From Halanaerobium sp046541575 (GTDB lineage: Bacteria; Bacillota; Halanaerobiia; Halanaerobiales; Halanaerobiaceae), in the NCBI GenBank assembly GCA_046541575.1, contig JBKHDA010000011.1:1-43622 (forward strand): 43,622 nucleotides of DNA, in the 5' to 3' direction. Positions within the stretch are counted from its first letter, which is position 1; the number at the start of each line of letters is the position of its first letter. The translations under genes and the position numbers were made by a program. Positions 8,402 to 15,416 of this stretch are shown here, in pieces. The notes below the pieces were generated by a model. It saw nothing but the letters and a program-made list of their open reading frames with translations, was not told where the DNA came from and did no database searches.

Positions 8402-8494
8402 TTTTGTCAGGGAACATACTCGCTGCACATCTACTTTGTTCCAGATAATAAACCACCGACCTAATAGAAAACTCCGCTACTCACTTTCTGTCGG
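8402..8494 (-). other. Possibly structured 5' leader of the 44-codon gene
   Basis: Between the promoter and the small gene, the minus strand can form two hairpins. The first has outer arms ACCGAC/GTCGGT and an inner AGAAA/TTTCT stem. The second has perfect arms GGAACA/TGTTCC enclosing about 20 nt. Both loops contain similar text (AGTAGCGGAG and GTGCAGCGAG). The second ends about 25 nt before the ribosome site. I do not recognise it as a known riboswitch or T-box; the T-box signature is absent. Confidence 0.4.
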
Positions 8495-8503
8495 TTCAAC
8501 TAA

Positions 8504-8531
8504 ATTATACTACTTTAAAATAATTATGCAA
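8504..8531 (-). promoter_or_regulatory. Promoter of the 44-codon gene
   Basis: Minus-strand TTGCAT (8526-8531), 16-bp spacer, perfect TATAAT (8504-8509). The predicted start near 8497 leaves a leader of about 117 nt. Confidence 0.78.
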
Positions 8532-8613
8532 GGCTTTGTGAGAATTTTTTTAAAATTATTTCTTTTATTCTTTAGCACAGTAATATGCTGATATAATTGT
8601 CTTTATGCAGGAT

Positions 8614-8642
8614 TTGAAGAATTTAAAAAGAACTATTAATAT
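8614..8642 (+). promoter_or_regulatory. Possible promoter of yibE/F and tspO-like genes
   Basis: TTGAAG (8614-8619), 17-bp spacer, TAATAT (8637-8642), about 35 bp before the yibE/F start. The second box is weak. An alternative TATAAT lies at 8592-8597 without a clear -35. Confidence 0.45.
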
Positions 8643-8676
8643 ATTAACTATTAATATTTTAAAGTGAGGTTTTGAG

Positions 8677-9804
8677 ATGAAGAAGCTATTTTTGTTTGTT
8701 CTGTTATTACTTTTATTTATTGGTCTTAATACCGGAGTTCTATTTGCACAAAGTAATGAAGAAAATTTATTTAATCAGAATACGACTTTTGAAAAAGGAA
8801 CATTAAAAGCTAAAATTTTAGAGGCTGAAACTCAGGAGTTTCAGGAGGGAAGAATAAAATACAGTCAAAAATTAAAAATCGAAATTATTTCCGATCAGTA
8901 CTCAAAAGAAATAATGGAAATTGAAAATAATATTATGCGGGACAGCATCTATGGTGAAAATTTACTGGAAAAAGGAGACAGAATTCTTCTGGCAGCTTTT
9001 TATGAAAATGGTGAGCTGGTTGATGTGCAATTTCAGGATCTTTTGCGGGAAAGAGCGCTAATTTATCTGGGATCACTGTGTTTAATTTTGCTCTTAATTA
9101 TTGCAAAAAAACAGGGTGTCAGAACTATTATTGCTTTACTTTTAACAATGGGAATAATTTTTTTCTATTTGATACCACAAATCGCCGAAGGGGCTGCACC
9201 TATTCAGACAGCGGTCTTTACTTCTTTAGTTTTAATTATAATTATTCAGGGTATAATTGGAGGCTTAAAAATAAAATCACTGGCAGCAATTATCGGAACA
9301 GCTGCTGGAGTCATCTTTGCCGGAATCCTGGCTTATATTTTTGGAAAAATGGTTGAGTTAAGTGGTTTAAATAGTGAGGAAGCACGACTTCTTTTAGGAT
9401 CAGAACTGAATTTTGATCCTCAGGGAATATTATTTGCAGGAATTATTATAGGTAGTTTAGGAGCGGTTACAGATGTAGCGATGTCTATTGCTTCAGTTGC
9501 CGAAAGCACCTGGGAAAACAGCAAAAAGCTAAGTGTAGCTAAATTATACAAAATTGGTCTGCAGGTTGGAAGAGATATCATTGGAACCATGGCCAACACC
9601 TTAATTTTAGCCTATGCCGGCAGCTCTTTATCGCTTTTTATACTTTTTTATCATTTTAGTGAGGGCTGGGTGGAGCTGGTAAATATGGATTTAGTTGCAA
9701 CAGAAATCATTAGAGGCTTGGCAGGTACAGTTGGCTTAATAATTACTATTCCTGTAACGGCATTTTCAGCTGCTCTTTTATATCATAAATTTGCTTCTAA
9801 ATAA
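8677..9804 (+). CDS. YibE/F-family membrane protein
   Basis: 375 residues. Residues 1-25 form a signal-like hydrophobic start ending in LFAQ. An extracytoplasmic domain of about 100 residues follows (residues 30-130, with KILEAETQEFQEGRIKYSQKLKIEI). Then come about seven membrane helices from residue 130 on (ALIYLGSLCLILLLIIAKK and others), with the family hallmark IIGSLGAVTDVAMSIASVAE near residue 258 and TMANTLILAYAGSSL near 306. This matches the YibE/F family common in Firmicutes, whose function is not established; transport has been suggested. Ribosome site AAGTGAGG. The next gene, a TspO-like protein, starts 20 bp downstream, so they form a two-gene unit. Confidence 0.85.
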   Translation: MKKLFLFVLLLLLFIGLNTGVLFAQSNEENLFNQNTTFEKGTLKAKILEAETQEFQEGRIKYSQKLKIEIISDQYSKEIMEIENNIMRDSIYGENLLEKGDRILLAAFYENGELVDVQFQDLLRERALIYLGSLCLILLLIIAKKQGVRTIIALLLTMGIIFFYLIPQIAEGAAPIQTAVFTSLVLIIIIQGIIGGLKIKSLAAIIGTAAGVIFAGILAYIFGKMVELSGLNSEEARLLLGSELNFDPQGILFAGIIIGSLGAVTDVAMSIASVAESTWENSKKLSVAKLYKIGLQVGRDIIGTMANTLILAYAGSSLSLFILFYHFSEGWVELVNMDLVATEIIRGLAGTVGLIITIPVTAFSAALLYHKFASK

Positions 9805-9824
9805 ATTTAGAAAGGGGTGAACTA

Positions 9825-10589
9825 ATGCAAAAAAACAAATTATGTCTCAGATTAACTAATTTAATTTTTCTAATGCTTACTATTCTTGTTAACTTTCTGG
9901 CAAATTATCTACCAATTAACGGACTCTCAAGTGGTGAAGTTTCAGACTTTTATAAAAATCCATTTACACCGGCAGGATTTACCTTTTCTATCTGGGGGCT
10001 AATCTATACTCTGTTGATTATTTTTATTATTTATCAATTTACAGGCAGAAGTAAAATTAATCAGGAATTTTCCACAGGTCCCTATTTTATTATTGCTTCC
10101 TTAGCTAATGCAGGCTGGATTTTTCTCTGGCACTACCGGTTGATTCCATTATCCATGCTGGTAATTTTAATTTTACCATTATCACTTTTTCAGATATTTA
10201 AAAGATTAGAGAAATATAAAGATTATTCTCCCGGAGAATATATTGCTTTAAAATTACCATTTAGTATCTATACAGCCTGGGTAACTGTAGCTTCTATTGC
10301 AAATTTTATGGCACTTTTAGTTTACTTTAGTAATGATTGGCCGGCTAATTTCCTAAATATCGCAGCAATTATCGGCATTCTGCTTGGGCTTACAGCTGCA
10401 ATTAAAATTTTAGATAAATACAAAAATATCGCCTTTGCTCTGGTAATCATCTGGGCTTATACTGGCATAATTGGGGCTCAGCTGGACTATCAAGAACCGG
10501 TAATGGCAGTTATAATAACTGCCGGAATTTCAATAGTTATTATTTTATTTAAGATAATCTCAGCCTTTCAGTTCAGTACTCAAAGTTAA
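9825..10589 (+). CDS. TspO/MBR-related membrane protein
   Basis: 254 residues, longer than classic TspO (about 160). The first 90 residues carry the family's hallmark NPFTPAGFTFSIWGLIYTLL region, and further helices contain the aromatic-rich segments NAGWIFLWHYR and SIYTAWVTVASIANFMA. About eight or nine membrane segments can be seen. TspO-type proteins bind porphyrins and similar ligands in membranes; longer relatives like this one are usually annotated only as tryptophan-rich sensory proteins, and the role here is open. Good AGAAAGGGGTG ribosome site. Its stop overlaps, tail to tail by four bases, the stop of the ABC ATPase gene on the other strand, with no terminator between them. Confidence 0.75.
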   Translation: MQKNKLCLRLTNLIFLMLTILVNFLANYLPINGLSSGEVSDFYKNPFTPAGFTFSIWGLIYTLLIIFIIYQFTGRSKINQEFSTGPYFIIASLANAGWIFLWHYRLIPLSMLVILILPLSLFQIFKRLEKYKDYSPGEYIALKLPFSIYTAWVTVASIANFMALLVYFSNDWPANFLNIAAIIGILLGLTAAIKILDKYKNIAFALVIIWAYTGIIGAQLDYQEPVMAVIITAGISIVIILFKIISAFQFSTQS

Positions 10590-11347
10590 ATTACTTTTTC
10601 GGGAATTACAAGTTTTTTTCCATTATGTTCTTTTAAACTTACTTCCACACCATAAACCGAATTAATTTTAGCTGCTGATAAAGAGGAACAGCTGCCGTCA
10701 GAAAAAACACTGCCTTCTTTCAGCATAATAATCCGATCACTAAAACGGCTGACCAGTGATAGATCATGCATAGTGACTATTGCTGTTTTGCCGTTTTCTA
10801 TTTCTGTTCTGATTAAGTTAAAAATCTCCAGCTGATGTTTGAGATCCAGATTATTAGTCGGTTCATCTAAAAGCAAAAGCTCTGCCTGCTGTGCTGCTGC
10901 TCTTGCTATAAATACTTTCTGCCTCTGGCCTCCACTTAAATCATTAAGGTCTTTAAAAGCAATATTCTCTAAACCGAGTCTGGAAATAACTTTTGCTGTT
11001 ATTTTTTTATCTTCAGCTTCTGCCTTCCAGCTGCTGTATGGTTTTCTGCCCATCAAAACTGTCTCAAAAACATTAAGATTAAATTTATCTTCTGCAGCCT
11101 GAGGGACATAAGCTATAATTTTAGCCAGCTCTTTTCTGCTGAAATCACCTATCTTTTTTCCTTTAACCTTTATCTTTCCCTGTTGAATATTAAGATAATT
11201 ATTAATACATTTTAAAAGGGTACTTTTACCAGATCCATTTGGTCCAATCAGGGTGATTAATTCTCCCTTATGGGCTTTTAAATTTATATTTTTTAATACT
11301 TTTTCCTTACCATACGCAAAATTTAAAGCTTCAATTTCTAAAATCAC
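10586..11347 (-). CDS. ABC transporter ATP-binding protein, probable nickel uptake
   Basis: 253 residues with Walker A GPNGSGKST (35-43), Q-loop VPQAAEDKF (81-89), signature LSGGQRQ (137-143), Walker B LLLLDEP (157-163) and the switch histidine in MHDLSL. It is of the FecE/BtuD type that powers import of metal chelates and cobalamin. GTG start overlapping the permease stop by four bases. As the last gene of nikR-binding protein-permease-ATPase it very likely energises nickel import. No terminator follows; its end meets the tspO-like gene convergently. Confidence 0.9.
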   Translation of the reverse strand: MILEIEALNFAYGKEKVLKNINLKAHKGELITLIGPNGSGKSTLLKCINNYLNIQQGKIKVKGKKIGDFSRKELAKIIAYVPQAAEDKFNLNVFETVLMGRKPYSSWKAEAEDKKITAKVISRLGLENIAFKDLNDLSGGQRQKVFIARAAAQQAELLLLDEPTNNLDLKHQLEIFNLIRTEIENGKTAIVTMHDLSLVSRFSDRIIMLKEGSVFSDGSCSSLSAAKINSVYGVEVSLKEHNGKKLVIPEKVI

Positions 11348-12414
11348 CAGATCTGCCTCCCTTTAATGATTAGATAAATAAACAGTGGTGCTCCTAAAAA
11401 CGCTGTTAAAACTCCCACCGGTAAAACAACCGGTCTAAATAATGTCCGGGCCAGATTATCGGCAATAATCAAAAGCAGCCCTCCAGCCAGAGCAGAATTT
11501 AAAAAAAGCTGGCGCTGATTTCCAGCAGCAATTTTTCTGATCATATGGGGAGTTACCAGCCCAATAAAACCAATTACTCCCACAAAAGAAATAATAACTG
11601 CTGTTAAAATAGAAGACACTGTCATTGCAAATAAGCGCAGACGCCTGGAATCAACTCCAAGACTTGCTGCAAGCTCATCACCTGAATTTAAAACACCATA
11701 ATTCCAGCCCTGATAAATAAAATAAATCAAACTCAATAAAAGCACAGCCAGAATTATAAAAAACTGATTCCAGTTTGTCCTGCCGGGATCACCAAAGGTC
11801 CAGTAGATAACTGAAGCCAGTTCTAAATCATCTGCAAAAAATTCTAAGGCTGTTGTCCCTGCTGTAAATAAAGAGGAAAGTGCAATTCCTGCCAGAACAA
11901 TACTTTCTCTGCTTGCCTGCTGTTTTTTACTGATCATCAAAACAATAATAACAGCCAGCTGTGAAAAAACAAAAGCCGAAACCGCCGGTAAATAGATCCC
12001 ATCCAGAAAAGATAGTACTGGTATTTGACTGAGATCAAGCACTACAATTGCAAATGCAGCACCAAAAGCTGCAGCATGAGAAATCCCAAGTGTAAAAGGA
12101 GAAGCAAGTGGGTTTTTTAAAATACTCTGCATTACTACTCCTGCCAGTGCCAGTCCCATACCTGCTGACAGAGCTGTCAAAACAGCAGGCAGCCTGATAT
12201 TCCAGAGTATATTATAAATCATTCCTCTTTCTCCCTCAAAAATCACTCTAATTAAATCATTTAATTCCAGCCTGGAAGCACCTACAAAAACTGAATAAAC
12301 TGCAGCAAAAATTATTAATATTACTAAAGATAAACTAAGAAACAAAATCCGCCTATTATTATTTTTTTCTTTTTCTAGAATCTCTTCTTCTATACTTGAA
12401 TTATTATTATTCAT
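11344..12414 (-). CDS. FecCD-family ABC permease, probable nickel uptake
   Basis: 356 residues with an asparagine-rich cytoplasmic N-terminus (MNNNNSSIEEEILEKEKNNN) and about ten membrane helices. FecCD/BtuC hallmarks are visible: RLPAVLTALSAGMGLALAG near residue 75, VMQSILKNPLASPFTLGIS near 95, LGVDSRRLRLFA near 249 and GFIGLVTPHMIRKIAAGNQR near 280. It forms the membrane channel for the binding protein encoded 21 bp upstream, and it overlaps the ATPase gene. The metal is inferred from the preceding nikR. Some homologues carry iron-siderophore or cobalamin, so those remain alternatives. Confidence 0.9.
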   Translation of the reverse strand: MNNNNSSIEEEILEKEKNNNRRILFLSLSLVILIIFAAVYSVFVGASRLELNDLIRVIFEGERGMIYNILWNIRLPAVLTALSAGMGLALAGVVMQSILKNPLASPFTLGISHAAAFGAAFAIVVLDLSQIPVLSFLDGIYLPAVSAFVFSQLAVIIVLMISKKQQASRESIVLAGIALSSLFTAGTTALEFFADDLELASVIYWTFGDPGRTNWNQFFIILAVLLLSLIYFIYQGWNYGVLNSGDELAASLGVDSRRLRLFAMTVSSILTAVIISFVGVIGFIGLVTPHMIRKIAAGNQRQLFLNSALAGGLLLIIADNLARTLFRPVVLPVGVLTAFLGAPLFIYLIIKGRQIW

Positions 12415-12435
12415 TAATTTACCTCTTTATTAAAA

Positions 12436-13488
12436 TCAATTTAAATTCATCTTTTTAAATCCACCAAAAATATCTTCCATTTCAGAATAGACATCTTCTC
12501 CCAAAAACTTCTGATAAATCTGATCTGCCTTTTCCACCGGGTTTAGATCTTTAAACTCCTCTGGATATACTATTTTGGCAATATAATAAGCATCAGCAAG
12601 CATAGTCCCGAAATTAGTTGTATAATGATTATAAGGTAAAAGCTGGTAGATTTCATTATTCTGATAGGCCTTAAGATATTTAAATTCTTCTCTGCTTAAA
12701 TCATTTTTTACCAGTTTTATACCACCCTGATCAACAAAAATTAACCCTGGATCTTCCAGCAAAAGTCTTTCTTTACTAATTGTAAAATTACTTTTATTTT
12801 CTGCTTCAATAATATTTTTAAGACCCAGATACTTAAAAGGTGGATAATTAGCTTCAGTTGAGTTAATCCCCTGGGCTCCTTTATTCCCGATCCCCCCAAT
12901 ATAGACACTTTTCGCTGTTGATAAATCTTCACTTATCTCTTTTAATTCAGATTTTTGCTGATCAAAAAAATCAATTAATTCTTCTGCTCGTTCATTTTTA
13001 TTTAAAATCTCTGCCATGAAATTAAGAGCTGCTTTAAAATCTTTTTCGGTCATTGAACCAGGAGAGCCATCATTTATTGAAATTGTAGGTGTTTTAGTTT
13101 TATCCTCCAGATTATCCAGCTCAGCTTCAGTTAAATAGGAAGCAATTATTAAATCCGGCTCCTGGGCAGCTATTAATTCTGCATCTCCTCCAAACTGAGG
13201 CCCAATTACCGGAAGCTCTAATAACTCAGGCCTGGCTAAAATATAAGGCCTCTTTTGATTTCTTTTTTCAAATTCTTCAACTCCTACAACCCTATCTTCT
13301 GCCTTAAGATAAACAACCAGCCTCAGGGCGCCCGGCCCAACTGCAGCAATCCTTTCTACTTTTTCGGGAATTTCCACTTTTCTTCCTGCCAGATCTTCTA
13401 TTTCTGCTGCATTAACAGCAGTAGAAATAATTAAAATTAAAACTGCTGCTAGTATTATTTTTAATCTATGATTCTTTAAATATTTCAA
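12436..13488 (-). CDS. Periplasmic-type metal-binding protein, probable nickel uptake
   Basis: 350 residues, starting with a TTG that directly follows the nikR stop. A hydrophobic export signal (KIILAAVLILIISTAVNA, residues 10-27) is followed by a BtuF/FepB-like fold: IEDLAGRKVEIPEKVERIAAVGPGALRLVVYL (30-61), LIAAQEPDLIIASYL near 105, a long central helix rich in Glu and Lys, and IYQLLPYNHYTTNFGTMLADAYYIAKIVYPEEF near 280. No lipobox cysteine is visible, so anchoring is unclear. This subgroup is often annotated as an iron-complex binding protein; the tight linkage with nikR argues for nickel. It should deliver the metal to the FecCD permease that follows. Confidence 0.85.
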   Translation of the reverse strand: MKYLKNHRLKIILAAVLILIISTAVNAAEIEDLAGRKVEIPEKVERIAAVGPGALRLVVYLKAEDRVVGVEEFEKRNQKRPYILARPELLELPVIGPQFGGDAELIAAQEPDLIIASYLTEAELDNLEDKTKTPTISINDGSPGSMTEKDFKAALNFMAEILNKNERAEELIDFFDQQKSELKEISEDLSTAKSVYIGGIGNKGAQGINSTEANYPPFKYLGLKNIIEAENKSNFTISKERLLLEDPGLIFVDQGGIKLVKNDLSREEFKYLKAYQNNEIYQLLPYNHYTTNFGTMLADAYYIAKIVYPEEFKDLNPVEKADQIYQKFLGEDVYSEMEDIFGGFKKMNLN

Positions 13489-13905
13489 TTATTTTTCCAC
13501 TCCTTCTATTTTAGTTACTGTCAATTTCCCGTGCTTAACTCCCTTCAAGGCAATCAATCTGGAACTTATTTTCTGCAGTTTACTCTGCTGACCTTCTACA
13601 ACAATTACTTCCAGACAAAAATCTCTATTTAAATGAAGGTGGAGATTGCTTTTGAAAAGACAGTGATATTTATGCTGAATATGAGTCATTCTATCACTTA
13701 AACCACTCTGATGATGATCATAGATTAATGTTATAGTACCCACAACATTTTCATCTTTTTTTGCTTTTTCTTCTTCAATAATTTTGTTTCTGATTAAATC
13801 TCTAATTGCCTCAGAACGATTATTATAACTATCTTTATTTATCTCATCAAATTTTTTAAGTAATTTTTCTTCTATGGAAACTCCAAAGCGCTTGAGTTCT
13901 GACAT
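13489..13905 (-). CDS. nikR: Nickel-responsive regulator NikR
   Basis: 138 residues from the ATG at 13903-13905, which has AAAGGTGG just upstream; the open frame extends further but without a ribosome site. Residues 1-45 are a ribbon-helix-helix domain (RFGVSIEEKLLKKFDE, NRSEAIRDLIRN). Residues 55-138 are the ACT-like nickel domain. The square-planar nickel ligands are present with the same spacing as in E. coli NikR: His78, His89, His91 and Cys97. It should repress nickel uptake when nickel is plentiful. It is the first gene of the importer operon, and an inverted repeat lies 16 bp upstream of its start, so autoregulation is likely. A terminator separates it from larC. Confidence 0.96.
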   Translation of the reverse strand: MSELKRFGVSIEEKLLKKFDEINKDSYNNRSEAIRDLIRNKIIEEEKAKKDENVVGTITLIYDHHQSGLSDRMTHIQHKYHCLFKSNLHLHLNRDFCLEVIVVEGQQSKLQKISSRLIALKGVKHGKLTVTKIEGVEK

Positions 13906-13920
13906 TAAAATCCACCTTTC

Positions 13921-13947
13921 GTAACACCAAAAATTTATTCGTGCTAC
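13921..13947. promoter_or_regulatory. Candidate NikR operator
   Basis: GTAACAC (13921-13927), 13 bp, GTGCTAC (13941-13947): an inverted repeat with one mismatch, directly in front of nikR and its ribosome site. NikR sites are widely spaced dyads of about this length (28 bp GTATGA-N16-TCATAC in E. coli). The half-site differs, so this is inferred from position and geometry. Confidence 0.55.
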
Positions 13948-13994
13948 TTTCATATTTCTTGATAATCTGAATAATTCCTGCTTTCTAAAAGAAA

Positions 13995-14038
13995 AAAAGT
14001 GCCAGCAGCTGGGTTTAATCCAGTTTGCTGACACTTTT
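13995..14038 (-). terminator. Terminator after larC
   Basis: Long hairpin on the minus strand, arms of about 18 bp beginning AAAAGTG and ending CACTTTT with one bulge and one G-U pair, loop ATTAAA, followed by T7. It lies 13 bp after the larC2 stop and separates the lar transcript from nikR. Confidence 0.88.
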
Positions 14039-14051
14039 GAACTGCTATATT

Positions 14052-14504
14052 TTAAAACAATTTTTCTGCTGCTTCCTTTTTTAAGAGATCATAAACATCC
14101 TGCAGCCTGATATCTTCTCTCTCTGCAATTTCTCTGCACTGCTCATATTCTGGAGAATACTTAATTAAATCTCCTTCATAATAAGCAGCTTTAATTGTCA
14201 CTTTACCTACTGTAGAATCCAGCTCAAAGTATTTGCGCTGCAGACAGCTTCTCTCCACCTGCCTGTGTCTAATACCTAAAGTTGTAGTTTCTTTAAAAAT
14301 TATCTCTTCCAGCTCTTTACGTTTTTCCTGAGCTGTAAGTACAGTCATCTTTTGAGCCGGACGATTCTTTTTCATCATAATATTTGTCAGATAAACATCT
14401 TTCGCTCCTGCATTAAGCAGTTTGGGGAAAAGATAAGAATAAATCTCTCCACTCATATCATCGATATTTGTTTCTAAAATTAATAGCTTTTTTTCATTTT
14501 TTTT
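14052..14504 (-). CDS. larC: Nickel-pincer cofactor metallochelatase LarC, second part (LarC2)
   Basis: C-terminal part of LarC, read in the -1 frame relative to larC1. The frame opens at 14504, right after a TAA, and enters the conserved text KLLILETNIDDMSGEIYSYL before any ATG; the first ATG (14456) would cut off this conserved start. Translation therefore almost certainly depends on ribosomes that shift from larC1 within 14480-14504. Later motifs are DVYLTNIMMKKNRPAQKMTVL and HRQVERSCLQRKYFELDS. LarC inserts nickel into the pyridinium thiocarboxylate intermediate with CTP, the last step of the nickel-pincer nucleotide. The same split organisation (larC1/larC2) with programmed frameshifting is known in Lactiplantibacillus plantarum. 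Confidence 0.9.
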   Translation of the reverse strand, partial: KKNEKKLLILETNIDDMSGEIYSYLFPKLLNAGAKDVYLTNIMMKKNRPAQKMTVLTAQEKRKELEEIIFKETTTLGIRHRQVERSCLQRKYFELDSTVGKVTIKAAYYEGDLIKYSPEYEQCREIAEREDIRLQDVYDLLKKEAAEKLF

Positions 14505-15415
14505 TTAGCCTGATAAACCCGCAGCAAATTTGTTATTTCAAAATCTTTCTTGCCGGCACCATAGGCAATTTTTGTTATTTCAACTTCCGGCAGCTGGATA
14601 AATTCTTCCGCAAGAGTTTTTATGATAGCAGCTCCAGTTGGTGTAACCAGTTCTCCTCTAACTCCAGTAGAATAAACCGGTACATCTTTTAAAATTTCAA
14701 TTGTTGCCGGAGCCGGGACCGGTATTCTGCCGTGAGCAGCATCCACAAATCCAGTTCCTAAAGCTACTGGAGAAGCATAAATGTGATCAGGATTCAGCAT
14801 TTCAATTAAAACTGCAGCTCCCACAATATCTACTATAGAATCTACCGCTCCTACTTCGTGAAAATGAACCTCACTGATATCTTTATTGTGAACCTTTGCC
14901 TCAGCTGCTGCTACCTCTGCAAAAATATCAATACTTAATTTTTTTACCTGCTGACTTAAGTCACTCTGATTAATTAATTCCTTAATATCATTAAAATTTC
15001 GGTGAAGGTGTTCACTGCTCTGACTGTGGGAATGCCCTTTCCCATGACTGAGCTGATGATTATGATTATCATGATTGTTTCCATGCTCAGAATGGCTTTG
15101 ATCATGATTGCCGCAGCCATTACAGCCTCCTGCCTGATGAGAATGATCATGTTCCTGATCTTTATGACTGTGTTCATGTTCAGAATGATGATTATGGTAA
15201 TCCGGGTGACTGTCATCTTCTAAAATAACTTTAAAATCGGCAGCTGTAATTCCATTTTTTTGTACAGTTGAAATTTCAATTTCATAACCATCAAGTTTTA
15301 ATTTTTTTAACTCATTTAAAAATTTATTCTGATCTAATCCCAGATCAAGCAGAGATGCAATTGTCATATCTCCACTTATTCCAGATTTTATATCAAAGTA
15401 TAATATATCTTCCAT
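14480..15415 (-). CDS. larC: Nickel-pincer cofactor metallochelatase LarC, first part (LarC1), His-rich
   Basis: 311 residues. The LarC N-terminus LYFDIKSGISGDMTIASLLDLG (6-27) is followed by a hydrophilic insertion at 70-138 with about 21 histidines and a CNGC pair (98-101). The conserved domain then resumes with VHFHEVGAVDSIVDIVGA, ASPVALGTGFVDAAHGRIPVPAPAT and VRGELVTPTGAAI. The His-rich block probably binds or stores nickel. The frame ends in AKKKMKKSY-stop over an A10 tract (14497-14506) and an A7 tract (14488-14494), where a -1 shift would continue into LarC2. The ATG lies 1 bp after the larB stop, with GGAAGG upstream. Third lar gene of the ygiQ-larE-larB-larC operon. Confidence 0.93.
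   Translation of the reverse strand: MEDILYFDIKSGISGDMTIASLLDLGLDQNKFLNELKKLKLDGYEIEISTVQKNGITAADFKVILEDDSHPDYHNHHSEHEHSHKDQEHDHSHQAGGCNGCGNHDQSHSEHGNNHDNHNHQLSHGKGHSHSQSSEHLHRNFNDIKELINQSDLSQQVKKLSIDIFAEVAAAEAKVHNKDISEVHFHEVGAVDSIVDIVGAAVLIEMLNPDHIYASPVALGTGFVDAAHGRIPVPAPATIEILKDVPVYSTGVRGELVTPTGAAIIKTLAEEFIQLPEVEITKIAYGAGKKDFEITNLLRVYQAKKKMKKSY
14488..14506 (-). promoter_or_regulatory. Candidate -1 ribosomal frameshift site in larC
   Basis: The mRNA reads GCT, then A10, TG, A7, GC. In the larC1 frame this is AAA AAA AAA ATG AAA AAA AGC TAT TAA. The larC2 frame is closed by TAA at 14505-14507 and open after it, so a shift must occur between that stop and the larC1 stop at 14480-14482. The A10 run contains the classic slippery heptamer A-AAA-AAA. 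No stimulatory structure was verified. Confidence 0.8.
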
Positions 15416-15416
15416 C

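Noticed and set aside
8402..8500. T-box or nickel/cobalt riboswitch in the leader of the 44-codon gene
   Set aside because: The T-box signature with its conserved UGGN loop is absent, and the two-hairpin layout does not match the four-way junction of the NiCo riboswitch as I know it.
13906..14034. N-terminal extension of NikR of 43 codons
   Set aside because: It runs through the larC terminator and the operator-like repeat. The ATG at 13903-13905 has a good ribosome site and matches the normal NikR length.
15002..15223. Methionine/isoleucine-rich plus-strand reading frame opposite larC1
   Set aside because: It is the antisense of the His-rich repeat-like codons (CAT/CAC read as ATG/GTG). 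It has no ribosome site and no independent support.
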